Notes under the pieces: generated by a model
The model's input: the letters and a program-made list of their open reading frames with translations, nothing else
Database searches by the model: none
What the model was told of the DNA's origin: nothing
Position numbers and translations under genes: made by a program
In this document: piece by piece, positions 16,138 through 23,739 of the stretch
Numbering within the stretch: position 1 is the stretch's first letter
Layout: each line of letters opens with the position of its first letter
Source: Nitrososphaerota archaeon
Lineage (GTDB): Archaea; Thermoproteota; Nitrososphaeria; Nitrososphaerales; UBA183
Assembly (NCBI GenBank): GCA_029784825.1
Contig: JAFMAU010000022.1
Span: 1-27,093 of the forward strand
Length of the DNA stretch: 27,093 nt
Reading direction: 5' to 3'

Positions 16138-19100
16138 AGCGGGGTTCAAGAAGTCAGTGAGCTCGAGCTGGTCGGCCTTCCTCTCGCCCTGGAAGAGTTG
16201 GTCGAGCTCCCTTCGGACAACGTCCAGCCGGCTCTTCAGATAGACGTCGACGTCGTACTCCCTCGCGAGTCTCTGAGCAATGGAGAGGTACTTCTCCACG
16301 GACGCCCTCGTCAGCGTCTCCCTGATCTCGCCGCCGCAGTAGGGGCAGACCCACGACACCGGGGGCCTGCGTATGGTCCCGCCGCACTTCTTGCACTTGA
16401 AGGCCTGGCTGGCGTACTTCTTTGTGTTCCCCATGATGTCCCTTATCAGGTGGGTCTTGATTATCGACTCGACGACCTCCTTGGTGGAGACAGCCTCTAT
16501 CTTGGACGCCACCTCGATCTGCTTCGCTATCTTCTCGTTGAGAGATCTGAGGGTGGAGTAGGCCGCCCTGGAGCGTCTTACCGTCAGCGCCGAGGTCGGG
16601 TTGGTGAACCCGTAGCCGTAGAACTGCCTCTCGCTGTCCAGCCTTGAGCCGATTCTCTCGATTAGCCCCTCCAGCGAAGACGCGGCCGGAGAGCCCTGGG
16701 TCTTCTCGTAGAATTCCGCAGGGTACCTGAACGCGACGTCGAAGTTGTGCGCCTGTTCGTCCACCTCGGCCGGGATCAGGACCGGTTGGATGAGGAGCGG
16801 GGTGTCCATCAGCCCGCCAATCTGGTTCGGGATGAACTCCTTGGAGAAGTTGAGCAGCGCGTCAGGCAGGAGGAGGAGAGAGTCTCCGTCCCCGTCGCAG
16901 TCCCTCCTCTTGGCTGCGTGCCAGCAGGGGTTGGCGAAGCAGACCTGGGCGGACGAGAACCCGACGAGCCGCCCCATCACCCCGACTGAGGTGTGCGGTG
17001 CCAGACCCACGACCACTCGTCCGATAAGATTCTCCGGCCTTGACGCGTTGTAAATCTGAGCGAGACCGTATAGGCTCTGGAGCTCGTCGTCCACGAACTG
17101 GGCCATCCTAAGCAGGTCCTCCGCTATGTCGAGCGGGACTATGATGTCCTGGGGTTTCAGCTCGAGAGTCTGTGTGACAGAAGCCAGAGGCTCTCCTTCG
17201 CGGTCGACGTCGTAACCCAGCTCGACGAGCTTCTCGATGCCTGTCGCGACATCGGCGGGCCTGAAGTGAGTCAGCGGGGCGTTGGTGACGTCTATGCGTA
17301 GAGTGCCGTCCTTGTAGACGAAGACGCCGTGCTTGCTCCTGAGGACCCCCTTCTCGATTGATTCCGGGGTCTTGGTAGCGCTGGTCAGCCCCCTGACGCC
17401 TTTGACGGGCCTCGCGTGGTCGTATGGCAGCACGGCCCCTATGGCCTCCATCTTGGCTTTCAGGTCGTAGGAAAAGTTGGAGTGGGTGTCGGTTTTGACC
17501 CGGCAGTTGGGGCAGGTCGACTCGTCGGTGGAGAGCCCGCACCTGGGGCAGGTCAGGTATCTGTTGGTGGGCTCGCCACAGACGTCGCACCTCGTCGACA
17601 GCCTCCTCGCGTTGCAAGCCGGGCAGACCATGTTGACCACGTCGATGCTCACGGTCCCCTCCCGGGCCGCTGTCTGGATGCTCCTCGTCGGGCCTCCAGC
17701 GGTGCCGACAGGGAAGAGGCCGTGGACCGGAGGTTTGAGGCGCCTGGTCATCGCCTTCTCCGGCCGCCCCACCCTGATGCCAACGGTCGCTGTGCTCTGC
17801 CGCCCCAGCCGCAGTCCCGAGAGCTGACGCACGGCTTCGATTGGGTCCTCGGTGTCTGGAATCTGGGGCAATCCGATGTTCAGCAGCTCTGACACGACAG
17901 CCGCGGTGTCGGCTTCCAGTATGGCCTCCTCACCGTCTACCCTGTGTTCGAGAAGCGCGCTCTGAAGGATCCACTGGATGTGGCGGGTGCTGATGTCCAC
18001 GTGGAGCTCGTCCCTCATCTTCTTGCAGCTGGATCTCAGCGCACGCAGGTCGGTCGCGGTCAGCCTGTCGAAACGCGGCGTGTACCTTGGGTGGAGAGGA
18101 ATCCCGAGGACTCTGGAGATCGCCAGGGCTTCTCGCAGGGTCGGAACCTCCTGATGGCTCGAAATCAGTCGCGCTGTCGATTCGTCGGTGAGCCCAGCCT
18201 CGGCGAGCCTGCTTCGAGCGTCTGGGACGGAGCCGAGGACGCGCTCGAAGTCCTCGATCCACCACTCCGCTACGTAGGGGGAGGGCGGGAGGCTCTTGTT
18301 GTTCTCCAGGAAATCGCCATAGCTGATGAGGACGTCGCCGAGGTCTATGATTCTGACCAGCCTGTCGCGAAGCTCCGCGGCTTCCTGCGAGGACGAGACG
18401 TGTTTGACAGTCCCGTCGGTCAGGAGGACGGTCGGCCCCTCTATCGAGTCGACGAATGCGATGGTAGCCGCCTTCCCTGGCATGTCCACCTTCACCTGCG
18501 TCCCTGCCACCACCGGGTAGTCCAGCAGTGTGGAGACGGCAGGGTGTATCCCAACTGTGGAGAGGCCGGTGTTCATCGACCGCCCGTACCTGAGCCTGAA
18601 GCCGCCCCTGCGCCGAGGCATCGACAAGACCGCCCTCCCAGAGATCACCTCCTCGAAGTGTGCGCCTGCCTGCTCGGTCTCGTTGGTGGACTGCTGGGTG
18701 CCTCCCTTGATTTGGCCGAGCCATTCCCAGCCCGAGATGTTGAGGCTGGCAAGCTTCTTCTCGAGTTTGTTGGCCCTGCCGATTATGCCGTCGTTCAGGA
18801 CCCTGAGCGCCCCGCCCCGCAGTCTGTCTGTGCTCACGCGCTTCAGGTTCCTGTGAACCACCACCTCCACCGGATCGGTCTCGACACCGTCGATCTCCAC
18901 AGGAAGGTTCGAGATGGCTAGCCTGAGGTCGTCGTCGGTGACCTTGAACTGGAAGTTGCCGACCTCCCTCTCATAGATCCTCAGCTCCTCGGCGAACCTG
19001 TCTATCTCCTCGCTCCTCGCCTTGTAGTTCGACAGGCCCAGCTTCTTGGCTGTGATGTCGGCTATCACCAACGAGAAGCCCGCTTCCGTCCCTCCTGCCG

Positions 19101-19590
19101 ACCTCATCGGGCCTGCGTAGGAAACCGAGGCGTAGTCGCTGTTATCGTCGTTCTGCTTTATCGCGATGCTGTAGATGCCTTCGATGGGCGCCACTGTGAC
19201 GCTGTCGGTCATCACCGCGAGCCCGGCCCTTATTCCCAGGTTCAGCGCCTGGTGCTTCACCATGCTGCCGAACTTGCCGAGAGCTATCTCCTGGGCGATG
19301 GTCAGCGCCGCTCGCTCCTTGCTCGTGGACTTTAGCAGCTCCCTCAGCCTCTCTGTGAACCCCTCGAACTGGCCCAGCCCGAGCATCTGGTTCACCCTGT
19401 CGGCGAGGTCGAAGACCGTCTTTGACTCGACATGGTCGATGGGGTCGTAACCGCGTGACCTGGCTTCGGTCGCGAGGTTGTAAGCGGATTCGTACTGCCC
19501 GAGGATGTCTTTGTAGTAGCCGTGGAGACGGTCGGGGAAGGGAGCGAGCGCCCTGACGCGTGTCCACGCGTCGGCGGCAGAGAAGGACAA
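16126..19590 (-). CDS. polC: DNA polymerase D large subunit DP2
   Basis: Catalytic subunit of the archaeal family D replicative polymerase, 1154 aa and without an intein. Landmarks: SYAGPMRSAGGTEAGFS at about 155-171, NGxLKRVSTDRLRGGALRVLNDGI-type segments near 245-270, the KGGTQQSTNETEQAGAHFEE region, and a cysteine-rich zinc cluster beginning at C656 (CPAC, CDVC, CPRC, CPNC). The catalytic motif DCDGDGDSL has the metal-binding aspartates at Asp899 and Asp901. EFIPNQIGGLMDTPLLI follows, and a C-terminal zinc module has CKKC at 1066-1069 and CPYC at 1082-1085. TTG 19590 starts the protein; a TATA-like AGCTTAAGA lies about 28 bp upstream, so the mRNA is probably leaderless. The DP1 partner is not in the window. 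Confidence 0.98.
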   Translation of the reverse strand: MSFSAADAWTRVRALAPFPDRLHGYYKDILGQYESAYNLATEARSRGYDPIDHVESKTVFDLADRVNQMLGLGQFEGFTERLRELLKSTSKERAALTIAQEIALGKFGSMVKHQALNLGIRAGLAVMTDSVTVAPIEGIYSIAIKQNDDNSDYASVSYAGPMRSAGGTEAGFSLVIADITAKKLGLSNYKARSEEIDRFAEELRIYEREVGNFQFKVTDDDLRLAISNLPVEIDGVETDPVEVVVHRNLKRVSTDRLRGGALRVLNDGIIGRANKLEKKLASLNISGWEWLGQIKGGTQQSTNETEQAGAHFEEVISGRAVLSMPRRRGGFRLRYGRSMNTGLSTVGIHPAVSTLLDYPVVAGTQVKVDMPGKAATIAFVDSIEGPTVLLTDGTVKHVSSSQEAAELRDRLVRIIDLGDVLISYGDFLENNKSLPPSPYVAEWWIEDFERVLGSVPDARSRLAEAGLTDESTARLISSHQEVPTLREALAISRVLGIPLHPRYTPRFDRLTATDLRALRSSCKKMRDELHVDISTRHIQWILQSALLEHRVDGEEAILEADTAAVVSELLNIGLPQIPDTEDPIEAVRQLSGLRLGRQSTATVGIRVGRPEKAMTRRLKPPVHGLFPVGTAGGPTRSIQTAAREGTVSIDVVNMVCPACNARRLSTRCDVCGEPTNRYLTCPRCGLSTDESTCPNCRVKTDTHSNFSYDLKAKMEAIGAVLPYDHARPVKGVRGLTSATKTPESIEKGVLRSKHGVFVYKDGTLRIDVTNAPLTHFRPADVATGIEKLVELGYDVDREGEPLASVTQTLELKPQDIIVPLDIAEDLLRMAQFVDDELQSLYGLAQIYNASRPENLIGRVVVGLAPHTSVGVMGRLVGFSSAQVCFANPCWHAAKRRDCDGDGDSLLLLPDALLNFSKEFIPNQIGGLMDTPLLIQPVLIPAEVDEQAHNFDVAFRYPAEFYEKTQGSPAASSLEGLIERIGSRLDSERQFYGYGFTNPTSALTVRRSRAAYSTLRSLNEKIAKQIEVASKIEAVSTKEVVESIIKTHLIRDIMGNTKKYASQAFKCKKCGGTIRRPPVSWVCPYCGGEIRETLTRASVEKYLSIAQRLAREYDVDVYLKSRLDVVRRELDQLFQGERKADQLELTDFLNPALTE

Positions 19591-19614
19591 CGGGGCGATT
19601 GGTCCCCGGCCACG

Positions 19615-19622
19615 TCTTAAGC
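19615..19622 (-). promoter_or_regulatory. TATA-like box for DP2
   Basis: The minus-strand GCTTAAGA centres about 28 bp upstream of the TTG at 19590 and so supports that unusual start codon. The remaining 19623-19770 stretch up to the flavoprotein stop shows no gene or clear repeat. Confidence 0.5.
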
Positions 19623-19770
19623 TCTACCGTGGTCCTGGCAAGGGTTGTTGCGGCTTCGCTTCTTCGGGGCCGTCGTCATGACGAACTCGGACCGTCGCCT
19701 CCCAGATGGCGTCGGAGTCTCTGCCGATGCCCTGTGATTATGGTGACGAGACGGCGGTGGGTGTTGCCTG

Positions 19771-21204
19771 CTAGCCGAGTCCGTAGTGCCTAATCGTGTG
19801 GTGATATTGTTCTGGTTCCATCAGCGAGCCGAACGCCCTCTGCACCACCTCGCTCAGCGACGGGTGTATGTGGATGGCGTCCTGCATGGGCTGCGCGCTC
19901 TGGTCAGATGTGTACATCAGATTGATGATCTCCTGAATCAGGACCGAGGCGTGGGGCCCGACGATGTGCGCACCAAGTATCCTGCTCGACTCGCGCTCCA
20001 GTATGACCTTCACGAAGTAGTCCCTGACGTTCATCGCCTCGCCCTTCGCCGTGTCCTCGTATCTCTGGAAGCCTATGAGGATGCCTTCGTTCCCGTGCTT
20101 CTCCGCCGCCTCCTTTTCATTCAATCCTACACTGGCGACCTCGGGATAGGTGAAGACCGCGTGGGGCACTGCGTGGTAGTCAACCTTGACTCTTCTCTTC
20201 AGAATCGCGTTGTAGTATACGACCTCGGATTCGTAGTTGGCCACGTGCCTGAAGAGGTACTTTCCGTCTGCGTCGCCCAAGGCCCAGACGTTCGGTTGCG
20301 ATGTCTCCAGATACTCGTTCACCTGTATCCAGCCGTCTTTGGTGGTCTTGATTCCTCCCTTCTCGGGGCGCAGTATGTCGTTGACTGGCCCCCGCCCCGC
20401 AGCCACGAGAATCTCCTCCGCTTCGACCACGGCCCTGCTCCCGGTCTGCCTATCTACCGCGACCAGCCTCTTTGCCCCGCTTGCAGTCCGCTCGACCTCG
20501 CGCACTTCTTGATTGGTCACTATGGTCATGTGCTTCCCCAAGACTCGTTTTGCGAGCGCCGAGATCTCTGGCTCCTCCTCTGGCAGGAACTGGGGGTTCC
20601 TTCCTATGACCGTCACCTTGGAGCCGAGCGCGGCGAGGAAGAAGCCGAACTCTGCAGCGATGTAGCCTCCGCCGACTACTGCGATGCTCCTGGGCAGCTT
20701 CTTCATCTCCATCCGGATGACCGAGTCGCTGGTCTGATAGCCCGCTACCTCTAGCCCCTTGATCGGAGGTATGACGGCCCTCGAGCCCGTGGCCAAGAAG
20801 AACATCTTTCCGCTGATTGTGGCGTCACCCACCTTCATCGTGTACGGAGCCACGAACTCTGCCTGTGCGTGGTAGTAGTCGATGTTCTTCGAACTCGAGA
20901 GGCCCTGCCGAATTGCGTCAATGTCCCTGTCGATTAGGGCCCTGGTCCTCTTCATGATTTTCTCGTAGCTCACGCTCTTGATCTCCGCCTCAACCCCCAG
21001 TGCTTCGGCTTCGTCCAAGGTTCTGACCAGCTCGGCTGGGTAGAGCATGATTTTGGAGGGGATGCAGCCTCTGGTGAGGCAGATGCCTCCCGGCTCGTCC
21101 TTGTCTATGACCGCGATTCTGATGTCGGGATTCTGCTGGATTATGGGGTCGACGATGTTCATCGCGGAGCCGCTCCCTACCACGATCAGGCCGTACTCTT
21201 TCAT
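19771..21204 (-). CDS. Dihydrolipoamide dehydrogenase-like pyridine nucleotide-disulfide oxidoreductase
   Basis: FAD/NAD-dependent disulfide oxidoreductase of 477 aa. Seen: the N-terminal FAD-binding VVGSGSAMNIV, the redox-active disulfide GGICLTRGCIPSK (Cys42 and Cys47), the second dinucleotide fold IAVVGGGYIAAEFGFFLAALG, and the FAD-contact WALGDADG. The C-terminal dimerisation domain has the catalytic HPSLSE dyad (His447, Glu452). As an L protein it would reoxidise GcvH or other lipoyl carriers, and gcvT/gcvH and SHMT lie in the same window. The first FAD loop reads GSGSAMN rather than the usual GxGPGGY, so a related reductase (mercuric- or thiol-reductase-like) cannot be excluded. It starts at ATG 21204 with a TATA-like site about 36 bp upstream; it is apparently monocistronic. 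Confidence 0.83.
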   Translation of the reverse strand: MKEYGLIVVGSGSAMNIVDPIIQQNPDIRIAVIDKDEPGGICLTRGCIPSKIMLYPAELVRTLDEAEALGVEAEIKSVSYEKIMKRTRALIDRDIDAIRQGLSSSKNIDYYHAQAEFVAPYTMKVGDATISGKMFFLATGSRAVIPPIKGLEVAGYQTSDSVIRMEMKKLPRSIAVVGGGYIAAEFGFFLAALGSKVTVIGRNPQFLPEEEPEISALAKRVLGKHMTIVTNQEVREVERTASGAKRLVAVDRQTGSRAVVEAEEILVAAGRGPVNDILRPEKGGIKTTKDGWIQVNEYLETSQPNVWALGDADGKYLFRHVANYESEVVYYNAILKRRVKVDYHAVPHAVFTYPEVASVGLNEKEAAEKHGNEGILIGFQRYEDTAKGEAMNVRDYFVKVILERESSRILGAHIVGPHASVLIQEIINLMYTSDQSAQPMQDAIHIHPSLSEVVQRAFGSLMEPEQYHHTIRHYGLG

Positions 21205-21509
21205 CCCGTATCCGGGTAGCTGGAGCTTCCCGAGCAGATTTAGCTACTTTGCCGGCCTGGGCGGTGAGTTACGCGGTCGTTAACTATCCAGTGCGATGTG
21301 GAACGATTCAAGCCTGCTGGTCCCATCAGACCAGGCCGGCAGGGCTGGAGGCGAGGTGCCGTTGCCGAGGATTGACCCTGGGCCCTCGCACTACCACGTT
21401 TCGCATCTGCAGACGCCCCTCTCGTAAATTACCCCCAGCGACAGAATCCAACGGTTGGCGACCACCAGATTTCCAGCAGGAACGGCGAGTCGGTTATCGT
21501 TCGCACTCG
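21205..21509. other. 305-bp gene-free interval with nested inverted repeats (possible structured RNA)
   Basis: No convincing protein gene on either strand. The first 45 bp hold the flavoprotein promoter (minus-strand GCTAAATC at 21237-21244). Beyond it are perfect inverted repeats: GCCGGCCTGG at 21251-21260 with CCAGGCCGGC at 21331-21340; CTGGTC at 21317-21322 with GACCAG at 21329-21334, overlapping the previous arm; GCGAGG at 21351-21356 with CCTCGC at 21384-21389; and AGTGCGA at 21290-21296 with TCGCACT at 21386-21392. Several share arms, so they are alternatives. I could not match it to tRNA, SRP, RNase P or 5S RNA by eye. It may be an unknown structured RNA, a regulatory region or GC-rich chance pairing. 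Confidence 0.3.
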
Positions 21510-22154
21510 TCAAAGATCTTCATGGAGAAGTGAGCGCCTTGCCAGGTACTCGGCCAGTATCTTCTTCTGCCCTCTCCTGAGGATTTCCGCGAGGGTGGAC
21601 GTCCCTATCCCCGTCTGCGCCGCCAGCTCCTTCAGGCCCAGCTTCTTTGGGAAGTCGAAGTAGCCTCTCTCGAATGCGAAACTCAGAATCTGCTCCTGCC
21701 TGGCGGTCAGGAGGTCCTTGTCCTCCAAGACCTTCCTGAGCTTCACCTCGAAGGGGATTCTCCTCTTTTCGAGGGCCGAGACCAGTTCCTTGAAAGGGCC
21801 GTCACTGCCGAGAATGGTCCATTCGGCACGTTCCCTCGAGTTGACGGCCACCGAGGCGAGGAAGCACTTCGACCTGGCTACCTCCTTGCACACCGTGCAC
21901 CTCGACGACGCCGCGCCGTAGATGTGCCCGCTGGCCGACTTTATGATTTCCAGACCGGTGACGTCCTTGTCCCTGCGAATCGCGTCAATCAGTTTCTCTG
22001 TGAGAGCTGGATCGACCCTTATGTCGAAGAGGTGCTGGACGGCGCCCTCGGACACAATCTTCGAGTCGAGAATCTCGACCGCGGCAGAGTACGTTCCCAC
22101 CGCGATGTCAATCCAGCCGTGCGGCTGCGGGCATCTCAGCACCGTCTCCAGCAC
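21510..22154 (-). CDS. Bat-type HTH transcriptional regulator with a Cys-rich sensor segment
   Basis: Archaeal regulator of the bacterio-opsin-activator (HTH_10) type, 214 aa from GTG 22154. The N-terminal about 145 residues form a sensor-like alpha/beta domain. It includes SSRCTVCKEVARSKCF, a CxxC-x7-C set (C86, C89, C97) that could bind a metal or respond to redox. The C-terminus has the family HTH: LTARQEQILSFAFERGYFD, GLKELAAQTGIGTSTLAEIL and RRGQKKIL. The frame is open to ATG 22208, but a TATA-like CTTATACA at 22179-22188 lies inside that extension, 27 bp above GTG 22154. The GTG start also fits family N-termini (VLRCPQPHGW). It is divergent from the nirK-like gene and so a candidate regulator of it. 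Confidence 0.88.
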   Translation of the reverse strand: MLETVLRCPQPHGWIDIAVGTYSAAVEILDSKIVSEGAVQHLFDIRVDPALTEKLIDAIRRDKDVTGLEIIKSASGHIYGAASSRCTVCKEVARSKCFLASVAVNSRERAEWTILGSDGPFKELVSALEKRRIPFEVKLRKVLEDKDLLTARQEQILSFAFERGYFDFPKKLGLKELAAQTGIGTSTLAEILRRGQKKILAEYLARRSLLHEDL

Positions 22155-22178
22155 GGGTTGCTTATTGCCAGACGGACT

Positions 22179-22188
22179 GTATAAGAGG
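22179..22188 (-). promoter_or_regulatory. TATA-like box setting the Bat-type regulator start
   Basis: The minus-strand CTCTTATACA centres about 27 bp from GTG 22154. It lies inside the longer open frame that would begin at 22208. It therefore argues for a leaderless GTG start and a protein of 214 aa. Confidence 0.55.
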
Positions 22189-22269
22189 TGCGCTCCGGCG
22201 TCATTCATCTCTTTGGAGGCACCAGGCGCCAGGTAAATCTCAGGCCCCCATAGTTATCGGTCGCTGAGG

Positions 22270-22285
22270 GCCGTGTTCTGACGGC
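22270..22285. promoter_or_regulatory. Inverted repeat GCCGT-N6-ACGGC upstream of nirK-like gene (operator candidate)
   Basis: A perfect 5-bp inverted repeat with a 6-bp spacer is centred about 34 bp upstream of the nirK TATA-like box, where archaeal activators commonly bind. A 7-bp direct repeat TTATCGG flanks it (about 22254-22260 and 22296-22302). The divergent Bat-type regulator is the obvious candidate to bind here, but this is positional inference. Confidence 0.33.
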
Positions 22286-22305
22286 ATCCCCAAGATTATC
22301 GGGCC

Positions 22306-22316
22306 AAGCCTTAACC
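22306..22316 (+). promoter_or_regulatory. TATA-like box for nirK-like operon
   Basis: AAGCCTTAACC on plus would start transcription near 22338, leaving a leader of about 12 nt. That leader includes a purine-rich GGTGGGAG just before GTG 22350, a possible ribosome binding site although unusually close. Confidence 0.4.
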
Positions 22317-22349
22317 TGATTCCGCGTCCGAACCTGGTCGGGTGGGAGA

Positions 22350-23723
22350 GTGAAGCTCGACAGAGGCAGGAAGGGGGTCTCGTCGGTCCAGGCTCTGTCC
22401 ATAGCGATTGTGCTGGTCCTGGCCGTGTCTGGCACCTCGTACCTTGACACCGTTCAGTCTTTCCAAAGCCAGATCAGTGCTCTGCAGAACGAGGTCGGTT
22501 CGCTCCGGTCAGGGTACTCATCCCAGCCCTCTGCCCAAGGCAGCGCTTGGTCGGAGCAGAACTGCAGCAGCACCACCGGCAGCGTGAGCGTCACTCTGAT
22601 TGCTGAGACGGCCAAGGCGGAGATTGCGAAGGGGGTCTACTATGACGCCTGGACCTTCAACGGCACCGTTCCCGGTCCTACTATCTGGGTGAAGCAGTGT
22701 GAGGCGGTCCACTTCACGCTAATCAACAAAGACGCCATGCCCCATTCTATCGACTTCCATGCAGCCCAGGTGAACTGGGCCACCGTCTACGCGCCGGTAG
22801 CGCCGGGCCAGTCGCTCTCCTTCGTCTTTGCCCCAGCCTACCCAGGGATTTTCATGTATCACTGTGGCGTGCCACCTGTCCTGGAGCACATCTCCAATGG
22901 GATGTACGGCGTGATAATTGTCAACGGGACTGGCAACGACGCTCTCCCGGCCGCCCCCGGAGGCCAGTACGTCCTCACCGAGAGCGAGTTCTATCTGAAC
23001 GCCCATCCGAATTCGGATGGGAGCTACAGCGGCAATTACACCAAGATGGTCGCCGCGACTCCAGACTATGTGGTCTTCAACGGAGAGGCGTTCAGGTACC
23101 AGGCTTCGCCTCTGATGGTCAAGCCCAACCAGCTGGTCAGACTATACGTCTTCAACGAGGGGCCAAACGTCTGGGAGGCCTTCCATGTGATAGGGGCAAT
23201 AATGGACGCCGTGTACATCGATGGCAACCCGAGCAACGTGCAACACGGTCTCCAGACTGTGAGCATACCCCCGTCGGGAGGCGCCATAGTCGACCTGTAC
23301 TTCACAGATATGGGCGGGAAGAATCCGTTCGTCAACCACGCGTTCGCTTACGCCCAGAAGGGCGCGACTGGCGTGTTCCAGGTTGAGAATGAAACCTCAG
23401 GCTCGACAGCGACGACAACGACGTCTGCCGCGCCAGTGTCTGGGACGCAGGTCAGTATACTTTCCGGGTCCGCTGCGAACTCCACGTCGATCTACTACTC
23501 GCCTTCGAAGGTCGTCGTGGTGATAGGCGTCAATAACACTGTGACGTGGGTGAACAACGATGTCGCGCCCCACACGGTGACGGCGACGGATGGTTCCTTC
23601 AACTCCGGCAACTTGAACGCAGGTCAGAGCTGGACATACACCTTCACGGCCCCGGGCACCTACACATACTACTGTTCCTATCATCCGTGGATGAGGGGAA
23701 CCATAGTCGTAGAATCAGGCTAG
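22350..23723 (+). CDS. NirK-like two-domain copper oxidase fused to a C-terminal plastocyanin domain
   Basis: Probable copper nitrite reductase (nitrite to NO) or related two-domain multicopper oxidase, 457 aa, anchored outside the cell. An N-terminal membrane helix (residues 13-31) is followed by a short coiled-coil-like stretch (33-53). Domain 1 carries type 1 copper ligands His132, Cys172, His180 and Met185. Type 2 ligands are His137, His171 and, in domain 2, His330 (FVNHAF). The catalytic Asp135 (SIDFH) and His279 (FHVIG) of NirK are present; the second His of the PHLIGGHGD motif is not. A Thr/Ser-rich linker (350-375) leads to a plastocyanin-like domain with His408, Cys442, His445 and Met448, which could pass electrons in. 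Such fusions occur in Thaumarchaeota. Start GTG 22350. It is followed after 16 nt by the MoaD-like gene. Nitrite as substrate is inferred, not shown. Confidence 0.88.
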   Translation: MKLDRGRKGVSSVQALSIAIVLVLAVSGTSYLDTVQSFQSQISALQNEVGSLRSGYSSQPSAQGSAWSEQNCSSTTGSVSVTLIAETAKAEIAKGVYYDAWTFNGTVPGPTIWVKQCEAVHFTLINKDAMPHSIDFHAAQVNWATVYAPVAPGQSLSFVFAPAYPGIFMYHCGVPPVLEHISNGMYGVIIVNGTGNDALPAAPGGQYVLTESEFYLNAHPNSDGSYSGNYTKMVAATPDYVVFNGEAFRYQASPLMVKPNQLVRLYVFNEGPNVWEAFHVIGAIMDAVYIDGNPSNVQHGLQTVSIPPSGGAIVDLYFTDMGGKNPFVNHAFAYAQKGATGVFQVENETSGSTATTTTSAAPVSGTQVSILSGSAANSTSIYYSPSKVVVVIGVNNTVTWVNNDVAPHTVTATDGSFNSGNLNAGQSWTYTFTAPGTYTYYCSYHPWMRGTIVVESG

Positions 23724-23739
23724 GCTCGGGTGGTTTGTC

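Noticed and set aside
17944..18921. 325-aa open frame on plus within polC
   Set aside because: It is antisense to DP2, whose protein is continuous and matches the family throughout.
16126..19590. Possible intein in DP2, common in archaeal polC
   Set aside because: The length of 1154 aa is that of an intein-free protein, and the sequence around DCDGDGD is uninterrupted.
19623..19770. Small gene or RNA between DP2 promoter and flavoprotein stop
   Set aside because: Only short shadow frames and no clear structure or box motifs were seen.
22350..23723. Idea that the NirK-like protein lacks its catalytic His
   Set aside because: The catalytic His of NirK corresponds to the first His of the PHLIGGHGD motif, which is present as His279. 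Only the second, non-ligand His is replaced.
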